64,000 bases of DNA from Moanibacter sp964542645 (lineage in GTDB: Bacteria > Verrucomicrobiota > Verrucomicrobiia > Opitutales > UBA2987). The number at the start of each line of letters is the position of its first letter. The stretch's first letter is position 1. Made by a program: the position numbers and the translations under genes. Location of the stretch: contig CAZIUG010000015.1 in NCBI GenBank assembly GCA_964542645.1, positions 372,001 to 436,000 on the forward strand. Reading direction: 5' to 3'. The notes beneath the pieces were generated by a model, which had not been told where the DNA came from, made no database searches, and was given only the letters and a program-made list of their open reading frames with translations. Shown in pieces: positions 25,148-34,846 of the stretch.

Positions 25148-25999
25148 TCAACACCCAGTTAAAAACTGCCCACCAAGTCTCAATCCCTCCTGTATTAACT
25201 CTGTTGATTCGCTAAAATTGGCATCTTCCATTTCTATGGAGACCGCACCACGGTAACCTGATTCTATCAAGATCCGAAATCCTTCCGACCAACGCATATC
25301 TCCATAACCTGGAACAGTGTAGCGCCATGTGTATCCACCGTAGCGAATCTTCTCCGCAAATGTCGCAGGTGATTCCCAGCCGTACTCATAAACTCCCTCG
25401 TTCTGAATCTCGGTATCCTTAGCATGAACGTGGAAGACCCGATCCGAGAACTCGACAAGGAAGCGCAGCGGATCAATACCCAATCGAATGAGATGGGAGG
25501 GATCGTAGTTAATACCGAAACAACTATTTGGACATCGATTAAAAAAGGCTCGAAAGACCTCGGTAGTTGAACAGACAACACCAGGACCAGGCCAGCCCTC
25601 AATCACAAGATGGGAATCGGATTCTTCCAGTGCACTTTTCAAACCACCGAAACCTTCGACCATGTATTCAAAATTTTCTTTCCTTTCCAAGCTAGGATCT
25701 TCCGGAATTGCTACAACAAAGTAGTTGGTAGGATTTCCTGCGCTTGAAGCTCGGATGAATTCAGAAGATTGCTCTGTTATGACCTTCCTTTTCTCCCTAT
25801 CGGCTGTGATCATTCCTTGCGGATTCGGTAAGTCTAGCGAACCAATCCGAAGACCCTCCGATCTCGCTCGATAAATCTTATCCAGATCCAAGCCTTGAAG
25901 ATCGATAACTCCAAATCCATTTTCTTTGGCCCAAGAAATCGAATCATCAAAACACTCACGAAACCCGATTGCAAATTCTCCAGTCCTAGTCTTCAACAT
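25148..25999 (-). CDS. Sugar phosphate isomerase/epimerase family protein
   Basis: A 283-residue AP-endonuclease-2-fold TIM barrel with an intact metal site: Glu in LVIEGWPGPG, Asp and His in INYDPSHLIRLG, His in VFHVHAKDTE, and a final Glu in AVSIEMED. The PGYGDMRW loop is also typical. Such enzymes isomerise or epimerise sugars, keto-sugars or cyclitols using a divalent metal. It is transcribed in the same direction as, and 121 bases after, the GSAM-like aminotransferase, so the two may be co-expressed. Confidence 0.87.
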   Translation of the reverse strand: MLKTRTGEFAIGFRECFDDSISWAKENGFGVIDLQGLDLDKIYRARSEGLRIGSLDLPNPQGMITADREKRKVITEQSSEFIRASSAGNPTNYFVVAIPEDPSLERKENFEYMVEGFGGLKSALEESDSHLVIEGWPGPGVVCSTTEVFRAFFNRCPNSCFGINYDPSHLIRLGIDPLRFLVEFSDRVFHVHAKDTEIQNEGVYEYGWESPATFAEKIRYGGYTWRYTVPGYGDMRWSEGFRILIESGYRGAVSIEMEDANFSESTELIQEGLRLGGQFLTGC

Positions 26000-26120
26000 G
26001 CTAACTTCTTTCTCTTCTACTTATGGATACCTTTAAAGTCTCCCCGATAAAACCATAGAATTCCCGTTCAGCAAACTTTGCACCTTTTCCAATACTACAG
26101 CTCTCGACGAATCGAAAAGA

Positions 26121-27548
26121 TTAGTCAATATCCCCATCCGAACGAAGCAATCGGATTGTCTGTCGAAACGAGTCTACGGTTCGTTCTAAATCATCATCGT
26201 TGTGTGCTGCGGAAACTGGACCGCCGGGCCATCCTTGTAAATCCACTCCGTGTAGCAAGGCGCCGATACGCACTTTCATGACAAATGAAGGATCCTTCGA
26301 CGCAGAAATATTTTCAGCTCCAAATTCCCCGGATTCGATTTCCTTACGATCGGTCGATTTCGCCTGAGGATTGAGGAAGACATGAAATCCACCGAAGGTC
26401 CCATAAGCAACCCAGTTAACACTCTCAGTGGAAAACATAGCGTTTAATTGGTCAATCAAGCGGTTGCCATATCCAATAGCCTCTGCGCAGGGACCTCCAG
26501 ACCGTACCAAGTTCAATGCTGCGATACCGGCCGCACCACTAACTGGAGCGGCATTAAAAGTTCCTTTATGGGAAATTCTCTCACGGCCATCCATAGCGGT
26601 CTGACGAAAATCGATAAGGTCGAGATACTCCTTCTTTCCTACTAGAGCAGCACCAGGTAATCCTCCTGAGACTATTTTGCCCAAAGTGGTGAGGTCCGGC
26701 GTCACACCGTATGCTTCCTGAGCACCACCCGGGGAGCATCGGAATCCACTCACGACTTCGTCGAAAATCAATGTTACCCCAAATTCATCCGCCAACCTGC
26801 GTAAGCCCACAAGGAAGGAAGGCATTATAGGAACCTTGCCCCAAGTTGAACCGGTCGGTTCGAGGATTATCGCTGCGATATCCTCATCACGGGATAGAAT
26901 GTCGGCCGTGGCTTGGAGATCATTGGGAGGGGCGATTACCATGGTCGCGGAAGTACCACTCGGAACTCCTGTTATTGGAGAACCATCAAAATGAGAAGTT
27001 ACGCCACCCGTTACATAATCATGCCACCCGTGGAAATGTCCTTTAAACCTTAGAAACTTGCTACGACCTGTATGAGCCCGAGCTAAACGTAAAGCGAGCA
27101 TGGTGCTCTCCGTTCCAGAATTAGTAAAACGTACCCTCTCGGCACAGGGAACCATATCCTTAATTATGCCACCCCATTCAATTTCGAGTTCATGACCGGC
27201 TCCATAGTGAGTCCCTTTACCTAACTGGTCTCTCACTGCATCAGAAATGAGAGGATGGTTGTGCCCGAGAATCAAAGCGCCATGCCCTCCCGAATAGTCT
27301 ATGTATTCATTTCCATCTACATCCCACTTCCTGGATCCTTCGGCGTGAGTCACGTATATACCATGAGGCTCGATATAGCGGGCATCATGCGTAATACCAC
27401 CAGGGAAGATCTGTCGCGCCCGGTTCGCCAACGTGGAGGAACCGGGCGTTTTTCGGCAATACGCCTGCACAAGAGAGGAACCTTCAAGATTTAACGGACA
27501 AGGTGGGTCGACTTGGGCTGAAGGAGAAATTTCAGAAACTATACTCAT
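26121..27548 (-). CDS. Class III aminotransferase, glutamate-1-semialdehyde aminomutase-like
   Basis: A 475-residue PLP fold-type I enzyme. The cofactor region is well preserved: NSGTES (143-148), HFHGWHD (171-177), D263 in FDEVVSGFR and the Schiff-base lysine K291 in TTLGKIVSGGLPG. The sequence around these motifs is HemL-like, but an N-terminal extension (about 40 residues) and an accessory genomic setting argue against a haem-synthesis role. A secondary-metabolic or catabolic aminotransferase is more likely. Substrate unknown. Confidence 0.85.
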   Translation of the reverse strand: MSIVSEISPSAQVDPPCPLNLEGSSLVQAYCRKTPGSSTLANRARQIFPGGITHDARYIEPHGIYVTHAEGSRKWDVDGNEYIDYSGGHGALILGHNHPLISDAVRDQLGKGTHYGAGHELEIEWGGIIKDMVPCAERVRFTNSGTESTMLALRLARAHTGRSKFLRFKGHFHGWHDYVTGGVTSHFDGSPITGVPSGTSATMVIAPPNDLQATADILSRDEDIAAIILEPTGSTWGKVPIMPSFLVGLRRLADEFGVTLIFDEVVSGFRCSPGGAQEAYGVTPDLTTLGKIVSGGLPGAALVGKKEYLDLIDFRQTAMDGRERISHKGTFNAAPVSGAAGIAALNLVRSGGPCAEAIGYGNRLIDQLNAMFSTESVNWVAYGTFGGFHVFLNPQAKSTDRKEIESGEFGAENISASKDPSFVMKVRIGALLHGVDLQGWPGGPVSAAHNDDDLERTVDSFRQTIRLLRSDGDID

Positions 27549-27978
27549 GGAATTAATTTTCCTATCTAAAGCGAAATTGGATCAAAATTAACCGGAAGCA
27601 GGGTTTACGAAAACACTGGGAATACACCATGTTTTTTTGCCGGGGGCAAAATCAAATTTTGACAAATTTCTAGCTCACACCAGTGCAAGGTATTTTATCT
27701 GGATGAACCTAGTGAAAAACACAGTCAGCGGGATTTTCAGTGTCATGCGGAAAAAACCCGTGTGATGTGGTTCCCTAAATGAGATTAGCAATGCAGTCAA
27801 TGAGGCAGGTCTGATAGCCTCTCTATGTTGTGAAGTAACAGACCGAGAGGAAGTGAGATCGCTAAACTCGAAGATATTCCCGCTAGAGACTACCTAACTA
27901 GATTGGAATGACTTTAGATTTCACGAATTCTATCCTACCCTGTCCCCTTACAATAGAGATAGTTATTTCTGAAAGTTC
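27549..27978. other. Intergenic region, no gene
   Basis: This 430-base gap separates aroE (downstream end) from the aminotransferase start, both on the minus strand. A short symmetrical stem TTTTGCC/GGCAAAA (27635-27641 and 27645-27651) lies about 90 bases upstream of the aminotransferase and might be an operator. No coding frame is evident. Confidence 0.45.
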
Positions 27979-28884
27979 CTAGGAGTCTGAGACCGCCCTT
28001 CGCGCAGCTGCAAACATTGCTTCAACAGGGACTTTTGTTTGGCTCCAAATTTCCATCGATCTGAAGCCTTGCCAAACCAGCATCGAAAACCCATTGGCAG
28101 TCTGAACACCTCGTTCCTCAGCATTCTTCATGAGTGTTGTTCGAAGTGGACTGTAGATCATATCGAAGACCTTCAGCGAGCAATCGAATCTATTCAAGTC
28201 AATTGGAGATGGATCTTCTTCTTTTAAACCCAGAGACGTGGCATTAATAAGAATCCCTGAGGCAGGTAGTTCCATGGGAATCTCTGCTAAATCAAACCCC
28301 TTAATTCGATTAAAGTTTTTCTGTTCGTTCAGTGCAGAAATCATCTCCTTAAGGCGCGATACTGACCGGTTCCCAATCCACAATTCCCTACAACCACACT
28401 CCAAACACTGAACCGCAGCGGCGCGGGCAGCCCCTCCCGCTCCCAAAATAATTACTGATTCATCGGCCAAGGTTGCTCCAAGATCCGATTCTAGTGCTCT
28501 ACTCAGTCCAAACCCATCCGAGTTGTACCCATAGTACCCCTCCGGTTGCCAATTCAAGGTGTTAACCGCCATCATCCTACGTGCTACTGGATCGATCTCC
28601 TTCAGCAGATCCAGCACTCGAACTTTATGAGGCAAGGTCAGGTTGATTCCTCTGAATCCGTGGGAGTGGAAAAGAGGAATCGCTTCAGACAGACGGTCAG
28701 GAGGAATATCAAACCGGAAATACTTCCATTCCCTAAACGCAGCATCGCCTTCAGCCATCTCAGATAGAGCGGCATTGTGCATATCTGGACTGATGGAATG
28801 CCCTATTGGATGACCGATCACAGCAAGGGCCGTTCCTTTAAAACTCCACCTCTTTAGTTGGGAAAGAGTGTATGTGGCAACCAA
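27979..28884 (-). CDS. aroE: Shikimate dehydrogenase
   Basis: A 301-residue AroE, which reduces 3-dehydroshikimate with NADPH in aromatic amino-acid synthesis. Motifs: GHPIGHSISPDMHN (substrate loop), NLTLPHKV with the catalytic lysine, the GAGGAARAA dinucleotide loop, NATSLG, and the closing MLVWQGFRSMEIW helix. The start is TTG at 28884, strongly supported by an AAGGA ribosome site seven bases away; no ATG exists before the substrate motif. The DAHP synthase of the same pathway lies about 5 kb away, not in the same unit. Confidence 0.93.
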   Translation of the reverse strand: MVATYTLSQLKRWSFKGTALAVIGHPIGHSISPDMHNAALSEMAEGDAAFREWKYFRFDIPPDRLSEAIPLFHSHGFRGINLTLPHKVRVLDLLKEIDPVARRMMAVNTLNWQPEGYYGYNSDGFGLSRALESDLGATLADESVIILGAGGAARAAAVQCLECGCRELWIGNRSVSRLKEMISALNEQKNFNRIKGFDLAEIPMELPASGILINATSLGLKEEDPSPIDLNRFDCSLKVFDMIYSPLRTTLMKNAEERGVQTANGFSMLVWQGFRSMEIWSQTKVPVEAMFAAARRAVSDS

Positions 28885-28891
28885 TCAGTTA

Positions 28892-28896
28892 TCCTT
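28892..28896 (-). promoter_or_regulatory. Ribosome-binding site fixing the TTG start of aroE
   Basis: On the minus strand, AAGGA is read here, seven bases before TTG at 28884. No alternative ATG or GTG lies nearby in frame, so this site decides the start. Confidence 0.7.
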
Positions 28897-28976
28897 CCCA
28901 CTTGCTAAAAGTCAGGAATCTTTGGGGTATTGTCATCGATCTACTCCGCAGATGGAAACCCTTACTAGACAGATTT

Positions 28977-29858
28977 CTATGGATTAGCATGCCGACGATG
29001 ACTCTCCTCGAATTCACGAATAAAATTCTCGAAAAGCTGCACTCGTTGCGAATCCCCTTGAAGCTTATAGTCATCCACTAAATTCCGACAACATCGTCGT
29101 AGAACATCCCAAATTGGCGAGGGAGCGATATGTTCCATTAAGGGCTCGACATTATGCCTCTCAAGAACTGCTTTAAGTTCTTGAGCAGTACGGAATTTTC
29201 CTCTCGCGAAAGCGTCGATATAAAAGGGGACTTTTTCCGAAAAACAACCAACCAGGAAATGGAAAGGCATCCCCACTGGCTCAAGATCTAGACCACAACG
29301 CTGAGCTACGAGAATGTATAAGATACAGAGCGTAATTGGAAGCCCCTTACGCCGACGTAGAACATGAGCAATAAAACTGTTTAACGGATCATCGTAATTT
29401 TCGACATTTCCACGAAAACCATACTCGTGGAAAATTACGCGATTCAAGACTTTGCACTTTTCCCAAGGGGTGCTCGGCAATACCATTAATTCACGACACC
29501 GAGCACCCATTGCATCAAGCATCATGCAGCACTCCGATGTATCCATCTCGGGAAAAACGGTTCGATTAAGCAACAAACATCCAGTCTCAAGTTCAAAATG
29601 CAACGACCGGATAAACTCAATAAACCTCGTTACTGAATCTGGACCTTCTAATTCTTCGAGGAATTGCCGGGCATGTGAAGCGAGAATTCGATTTGATTGC
29701 AAACTCGTTCTCTTCAGGAATGCTATCCCTTCTTCTCCCTGCCGCTTAAGCTCTTCACAAACCGCTGCTCGCACAACGGGGGATTCATCGTCGATCAAAC
29801 TTATAATCGATTGTTCCCTGAGTGGACCCATAGCTCCTTCTGGCACTGCGTTTTTCAT
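28977..29858 (-). CDS. SirB1/transglutaminase-like family protein with HEAT-like N-terminus
   Basis: A 293-residue protein. Residues about 15-70 contain HEAT-like helical repeats (SPVVRAAVCEELKRQGEEG). Residues about 130-250 form the SirB1 transglutaminase-like domain: NRVIFHEYGFRGN, DPLNSFIAHVLRRRKGLPITLCILY and a PVGMPFHFLVG motif with its histidine. The usual cysteine of true transglutaminases appears replaced in the GLPITL segment, as in other SirB1 proteins, so protease activity is doubtful. The biochemical function of the family is unsettled. It lies 92 bases upstream of aroE on the same strand. Confidence 0.82.
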   Translation of the reverse strand: MKNAVPEGAMGPLREQSIISLIDDESPVVRAAVCEELKRQGEEGIAFLKRTSLQSNRILASHARQFLEELEGPDSVTRFIEFIRSLHFELETGCLLLNRTVFPEMDTSECCMMLDAMGARCRELMVLPSTPWEKCKVLNRVIFHEYGFRGNVENYDDPLNSFIAHVLRRRKGLPITLCILYILVAQRCGLDLEPVGMPFHFLVGCFSEKVPFYIDAFARGKFRTAQELKAVLERHNVEPLMEHIAPSPIWDVLRRCCRNLVDDYKLQGDSQRVQLFENFIREFEESHRRHANP

Positions 29859-29987
29859 ACAATCTAATTCCTAATCAGGCGCAATACTCAATTTCCAGAA
29901 AAGACTATATATTTGCTAAGAAACGGTCGCACTAACTATTTCCTTCTAGGCCGCATTTCGAAGAAAAGCTCACCCGCCGATCTAACC

Positions 29988-30680
29988 TCACCGGACCCCG
30001 AATAGAGCTGTTCCCACCCGGATACAGGTGCTTCCTGCTTGGATTGCCGCTTCCATGTCATTTGTCATTCCCATAGAAAGAACTTTGAGGGGAAGACCGG
30101 ACCTCTCGGAAAGTCGATCCCGCAATTCATGCAGCCGGTCAAAAGCCAATCGCGCCACATCTTTCTCCCGGCTTAGCGGAGCAATTGTCATCAATCCCTC
30201 AATTGAAAGATGAGGGACAGACTGAGCCGCCTCCATTAATTTCGGCGCTTCTTCCCTGCTAACGCCAAATTTTCTTGGATCCTCTCCAGAGTTCACTTGC
30301 AAGAGAACGGAAAGAGATTTGCCCACTTCCTCACAATAACGATTGAGCACTTTTACCAGTTTTATGCGGTCAACAGACTGAATACGGTTGAATAGCGAAA
30401 CAGCCAAACGGGCTTTGTTGGTTTGCAAATGCCCAATAAGCTCCAGTTCTACTCGAGGATCTATTTCCTCCCACTTCTGATCCGCCTCCTGCACACGATT
30501 TTCTCCAATCCTTCTAAATCCATAACGGACTGCATACTGAATAGCCTCGACAGGGTGAGACTTGGTTACGGCTACTACGTCGATTTCATCTGGATCCCGC
30601 CCGCAGATACCACAAGCCGCTCTGATTCGGGACTTCAATTTCCCTGCCCGTTCTTCAAATTGACTATAGCTGATTTCCAT
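29988..30680 (-). CDS. YggS/PROSC-type pyridoxal phosphate homeostasis protein
   Basis: A 230-residue single-domain PLP-binding TIM barrel. The PLP lysine is K40 in VVAVTKSHP. Further family motifs are GENRVQEA, IGHLQTNKA, VDRIKLV and SMGMTNDMEAAI, and the phosphate loop RVGTALFG closes the chain. The protein buffers free PLP and has no known catalysis. I chose ATG at 30680; a GTG eight codons upstream (30704) is possible, but the family begins just before the first helix, as here. It is followed, 129 bases on, by the SirB1-like gene. Confidence 0.93.
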   Translation of the reverse strand: MEISYSQFEERAGKLKSRIRAACGICGRDPDEIDVVAVTKSHPVEAIQYAVRYGFRRIGENRVQEADQKWEEIDPRVELELIGHLQTNKARLAVSLFNRIQSVDRIKLVKVLNRYCEEVGKSLSVLLQVNSGEDPRKFGVSREEAPKLMEAAQSVPHLSIEGLMTIAPLSREKDVARLAFDRLHELRDRLSERSGLPLKVLSMGMTNDMEAAIQAGSTCIRVGTALFGVR

Positions 30681-30923
30681 GATTATCCCGCCGGTCAAAT
30701 TCACCGCAATGAATCTATATCAAATAATGAAACTTTTTCGTTCGTTTATGGTCTGAGCTTATATGGAATTTCTCAACAGCATTAAGAGCAATTGAGCTCG
30801 GTGAGGATTATTTCTTTTTAGGTGAACCAAGATCTGGTCTCGTACATTGGAATCTCAGCGGTTATCTATTAGTCAGCAATAATTCAGGAAATAATCAATA
30901 GATCAGGAAACTTTCCCTTTTCC

Positions 30924-31589
30924 ATGAGACAAATCCTAACCCCAAAATATAAAATGAAATTCAAAAGAAAAACAATGAACAGACTTTTCAAGATCGCTTT
31001 CGTCGTCATCTTAGGAACCCTTGGTCTTGGGGTGAAATCTCATGCTCATCCGAAACCTTCTGTCCCTCCAATCGACGATCACAAAATATTTGACCGTCCA
31101 GATCCCATTATGGAGGCCCTGGGGGTTCGAATCAGAAATTACCACTCTACTCAACAAGAACTGCGATCAGAGTTGCGAAAAGAACTGCACACCCTCGACA
31201 ATCCAACTGATACAGAAATTCGAGCCGTCAAAGAAAAGTTTCGGACCAACCACGCCGGTGTCATCGAACAGCAACAAGCTTTCGCAAGACGCATTCGGCA
31301 TGTTTTAAATGAACTGGAAGTGGATCGCCCTCACGATGTTACTATTTCGAGCAATCCAACCGTCTTTAATCTTCGTAAAACAATCCGTGAAAAAAGGGCT
31401 GAGCTAATTCCGGCTCGCCGAAAACTTCACAGGCAATTACACGTTCTTCCCGAAGGGGAAAAAGACGCTCTGATCGAACAGTTTAAAGAGAAGCATGGAA
31501 AGGAACACATGAAATTGAAAAAACTTAGAAGGAAACTCCACGACGCGATACATGAAGTTAATGAGGGATCGGAAAAAGTCGCAGGTTGA
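30924..31589 (+). CDS. Small exported helical protein of unknown function
   Basis: A highly charged protein of up to 221 residues. After an N-terminal basic stretch, a hydrophobic core (LFKIAFVVILGTLGLGV) ending in SHAH predicts a Sec signal peptide. The mature part is almost entirely Lys/Arg/Glu-rich helix with heptad character (about 85-215) and ends without a membrane anchor. In-frame ATGs at 30954 and 30975 would shorten the N-terminus and give a more standard signal peptide; 30975 (MNRLFKIAF) is a good candidate. I recognise no family. A periplasmic coiled-coil chaperone-like or nucleic-acid-binding role would be speculation. Confidence 0.65.
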   Translation: MRQILTPKYKMKFKRKTMNRLFKIAFVVILGTLGLGVKSHAHPKPSVPPIDDHKIFDRPDPIMEALGVRIRNYHSTQQELRSELRKELHTLDNPTDTEIRAVKEKFRTNHAGVIEQQQAFARRIRHVLNELEVDRPHDVTISSNPTVFNLRKTIREKRAELIPARRKLHRQLHVLPEGEKDALIEQFKEKHGKEHMKLKKLRRKLHDAIHEVNEGSEKVAG

Positions 31590-32206
31590 TCATGCAAAGA
31601 CGAATTCTGGTCTTAGGCATATCACCCTCTGCGTAGTCAGCATCCATGGAGACGCTGGAGATTCGGAAAGCGAACAGCAACGATCCATAACGGCCGATAA
31701 GGAAATCTCCTACCCATCCGATGACAAAGATATAGCGGCTTCTATAATATCCAATTCGGTTTCAATTATAAAACAACATAGTTCAACACTATGCTGCAAA
31801 TATTGTCGGTTGTTCCTTGAATCATGAGTTCAAATTCGTAGATGGAAGTAACTTCTTCCCTATCTCTGATCCCAGAGTCATCTTTTCATAGGAATTTCCC
31901 TAGAGTAATCTCAACTCAATCGATCTTCAATAGATCTCCGGGTTTACAATACTCTGAATTTTACCGATCCTAGTTTAATATAGAGACAATCCAACAGCAC
32001 AGAAACAAGTCCGGATATTACTTCCACTCCCAACTCCCATAGAGTAGCGGACCGCGCATAGATAGTGGCATCCAGATCATTCCTGAAACACTTAACACTG
32101 CGCCTATGAGGAAAAGCCTCTAGGCTTGAAACCCGGAATTCTGTTAGATGGTGACCCGTCCGTTAAGAATCCTCAGATCAAGTCTGAGGATTTAGGATAG
32201 ATGCAA
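31590..32206. other. Long intergenic region without a recognised gene
   Basis: At 617 bases this is the longest gap in the window, between the exported helical protein and HU (convergent). A weak frame at 31552-31827 overlaps the end of the exported gene and lacks coding character. Two inverted repeats are visible near the HU end: AAGCCT/AGGCTT (32114-32127) and the stronger HU terminator stem (32168-32192). The middle shows nothing I can name. Confidence 0.5.
32168..32192 (-). terminator. Probable terminator of the HU gene
   Basis: A perfect 10-base stem (AATCCTCAGA paired with TCTGAGGATT, 5-base loop) begins 15 bases after the HU stop on the minus strand. The following minus-strand bases (CTTAA) are only weakly T-rich, so a factor-independent terminator is probable rather than certain. 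Confidence 0.6.
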
Positions 32207-32482
32207 TCAAACTAGGTTCTTAAGAGCGGCTGCAGGCTTGAATTTAACGGACCGAGATTCCGCAATTTGGATCTTATCTCCAGTCCGCGGATTTATACCC
32301 ATTCGTGCAGCCCGTTTGGTGACAGAGAAAGATCCAAACCCTGCAAGCTGGACGGAATTATCATTCTGGACTCCACTTTTGATCCCATCAAGGACAGCCT
32401 CCACCGCTTTTTCCACGCTAGATTTTGACACGTCACCTCCAATTGAATTCTGCACTACAGTCACTAATTCAGCCTTATTCAT
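32207..32482 (-). CDS. HU family DNA-binding protein
   Basis: A 91-residue HU/IHF-family nucleoid protein that bends DNA as a dimer. MNKAELVTVVQNS begins the dimerisation helices, GFGSFSVTKRAAR leads into the DNA-gripping arm, and the arm itself carries the conserved GINPRTGD with proline at its tip. Length is typical of HU. It has a strong AAAGGAG ribosome site five bases before the ATG, which fits a highly expressed protein, and stands alone with its own terminator. Confidence 0.95.
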   Translation of the reverse strand: MNKAELVTVVQNSIGGDVSKSSVEKAVEAVLDGIKSGVQNDNSVQLAGFGSFSVTKRAARMGINPRTGDKIQIAESRSVKFKPAAALKNLV

Positions 32483-32711
32483 TTAGTCTCCTTTATGTGT
32501 GGTAATGTTCGACGAAGCGTTGAAAAAATCAACAGAATGATAAGAACGAGCTTCGAGAAATCCCGTCAATCAAATAATACCTCCCTCTCGAATAAAAACG
32601 GATCAAATCGCTCGGGTTTCCCGCTACCGCTTGTCTATCGCTCTCTCTTATTGGTTCTCTTTTAACTAAACAAAATTGCACACAAGAACACTATCCCTTT
32701 CTTCTCGTAAT

Positions 32712-33656
32712 CTACTCAATTAGGCCGATCCTACCCACGATATTGACAATAGAATCATCTCCAGGACCAAGAGAAAGGGAAGCCTTGCTACCAACAGCAC
32801 TAACGCGCAAAAGGGCGTGGCCTAGGAACCCTCCTTCAGAGGGGATAATACTGCGCAACTCACCCACATTTGACTCTCCCAGGAATAGTCCGCAAGGCGT
32901 ATCTAATTTGTCCCTCCAGTTCTCCGAAAAAACACGATAAAGTCCGCGTTTTACAGCACCTCGAGAATATATACGTGCCATGACTTCCTGTCCAAGATAG
33001 CACCCTTTCGTAAATGATACAGAGTCTAATTCTAGACCTCCTTCCTGAGGAAATTCATTTGGACCAATTTCGACAGGAATCCAGGGAATACCCGAGGCAA
33101 TGCGTTCTGTATGAAGCTCATTTTTTGAAGCCCAATATCCTCCCTTTTGAGCAAGGTACTCATCAATCTTGCCTTCCAACTCAGGAACGGATTCTTCCGG
33201 AACCAGAAAGTCGAAGGACTTAGATCGGGAACGCCTACTTATCCACAAAAGGCTCCCCTCTCGCTCATTGAAAGCCTCAGGATTCGGTTCATTTAGGCCC
33301 AAAGCGGCCAACCACTCCGTATCCTCAAGGCCCCAGCAGGAAAAAGACGTAAAAAGACCGGATTGGTCTGTCAGTGTAACGTCGTCAGCTATAATATTTT
33401 GTTCTAATTTTTCGATAATCGAAGAAGGCGAACAGAAATAACTGTGAATAATAAACCGGTTTGTATCCTGACAAAACACAAAGCTATCCGCAGCGACTTT
33501 TCCCCTACGGTTCAGCCATAGGCCGTAGGTAACTAATCCCGGACCCGTGGCCTTGAGATTGTTGCTAAACTGACTCTGCAGGAATTGGAAAGAGTCTTCT
33601 CCTTCCACAATGACACAAGTTGAAGGATAATTTTTATAGAATACTGTTCCACTCAT
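32712..33656 (-). CDS. YgfZ/GcvT-like folate-binding protein
   Basis: A 314-residue member of the YgfZ branch of the aminomethyltransferase fold, which aids assembly or repair of Fe-S enzymes with tetrahydrofolate. The diagnostic K-G-C-Y-x-G-Q-E motif is present as KGCYLGQEVMAR near the middle, and the early segment DSFQFLQSQFSNNL matches family starts. I chose ATG at 33656; a TTG at 33677 would add seven residues. It is transcribed divergently from the DAHP synthase gene, 99 bases apart. Confidence 0.88.
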   Translation of the reverse strand: MSGTVFYKNYPSTCVIVEGEDSFQFLQSQFSNNLKATGPGLVTYGLWLNRRGKVAADSFVFCQDTNRFIIHSYFCSPSSIIEKLEQNIIADDVTLTDQSGLFTSFSCWGLEDTEWLAALGLNEPNPEAFNEREGSLLWISRRSRSKSFDFLVPEESVPELEGKIDEYLAQKGGYWASKNELHTERIASGIPWIPVEIGPNEFPQEGGLELDSVSFTKGCYLGQEVMARIYSRGAVKRGLYRVFSENWRDKLDTPCGLFLGESNVGELRSIIPSEGGFLGHALLRVSAVGSKASLSLGPGDDSIVNIVGRIGLIE

Positions 33657-33755
33657 AAGAATCTCTGATAAAGACAAAGAATCGCGTTTACAATTCTTTC
33701 ATAATGGATCAGAAACTCGCTCATTCAAAAACTTAAGCGCCAACGGCTATATAGA

Positions 33756-34829
33756 ATGAACAAGCACCGGATAACAGATGTCAATATCGTCGACAATGCC
33801 GTACTTCCTGCACCTGAATACCTCTGTAGACAGGTACTACGGAACGAGGACCAAGCAGATTTCGTTATCCAATCAAGAAAACAAATAAGTGACATCATTT
33901 CTGGAAATGATCACCGGATTTTAATGATCTCCGGTCCGTGTTCAATCCACGATATTGCTTCAGGCCGAAAATACGCTGAGAATCTGTCTGCCCTTAGCAA
34001 AATAATAGAGGATCGTATAGTTTTGGTAATGCGTGTCTACTTCGAGAAACCGCGTACCACAGTGGGTTGGAAGGGACTCATCATGGATCCACATCTTGAC
34101 GGAAGCAACGACATCCCCGAAGGACTCAAACTAGCACGTAGCTTCTTACGAGATGTTATTGATCTCCGTCTCCCTACTGCAACTGAACTTCTTGACCCGA
34201 TCACTCCACAGTACATATCGGATCTGATCTGTTGGTCGGCGATCGGCGCTCGAACAGCAGAATCGCAGACCCATCGCCAAATGGCTTCGGGGCTATCCAT
34301 GCCTTTGGGAATAAAGAACGGCACATCAGGCGACATTCGTTCGGCAGTCAATGCAATTGAAGCTGCAATGCAACCCCAGACATTCCTCGGTGTGAGCCAG
34401 CAGGGGCTAGCCTCAGCCGTAACAACTCGTGGAAACAAAAATTGCCATATCGTCCTAAGAGGCGGAGAAAGCGGACCTAATTATACTTCAGAAAAGATCA
34501 ACGCTATAGAAAAGATACTTGTTGAACACAATCTTGCGCCCAGAGTGCTAGTGGACTGTAGTCACGGTAACAGCGCAAAAGACCACACAAAACAATCGGC
34601 TGTTTCCGAATCTATCCTCAATCAGATCGCGAGTGGACGGAATACTATTTTTGGCCTGATGCTGGAAAGTAACTTGGTAGCGGGCAGTCAATCCGTCAGC
34701 GGCTCAAAAGAAAACTTAGTCTACGGGCAATCCATCACTGACAGTTGTATCGACTGGAAGACTACCGAAACGTTGATCTTGAAGGCCTACCAATCTCTTG
34801 GCCCGCGATTCATTGGGACAACTAAATGA
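33756..34829 (+). CDS. 3-Deoxy-7-phosphoheptulonate synthase (DAHP synthase, class I)
   Basis: A 357-residue AroF/G/H-type enzyme that condenses phosphoenolpyruvate and erythrose-4-phosphate, the first step to aromatic amino acids. Motifs: GPCSIHD, MRVYFEKPRTTVGWKG, PHLDGS, the GARTAESQTHR stretch, and DCSHGNS near the C-terminus. Length matches E. coli isozymes. The N-terminal extension with the inhibitory site is present, so feedback control is likely, but the effector cannot be told. The malate dehydrogenase gene follows after 17 bases, suggesting co-transcription. Confidence 0.95.
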   Translation: MNKHRITDVNIVDNAVLPAPEYLCRQVLRNEDQADFVIQSRKQISDIISGNDHRILMISGPCSIHDIASGRKYAENLSALSKIIEDRIVLVMRVYFEKPRTTVGWKGLIMDPHLDGSNDIPEGLKLARSFLRDVIDLRLPTATELLDPITPQYISDLICWSAIGARTAESQTHRQMASGLSMPLGIKNGTSGDIRSAVNAIEAAMQPQTFLGVSQQGLASAVTTRGNKNCHIVLRGGESGPNYTSEKINAIEKILVEHNLAPRVLVDCSHGNSAKDHTKQSAVSESILNQIASGRNTIFGLMLESNLVAGSQSVSGSKENLVYGQSITDSCIDWKTTETLILKAYQSLGPRFIGTTK

Positions 34830-34846
34830 GATACTGAAATCAAATC

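Noticed and set aside
31552..31827. A 91-codon frame after the exported helical protein
   Set aside because: It overlaps the end of a better-supported gene and its composition is not coding-like.
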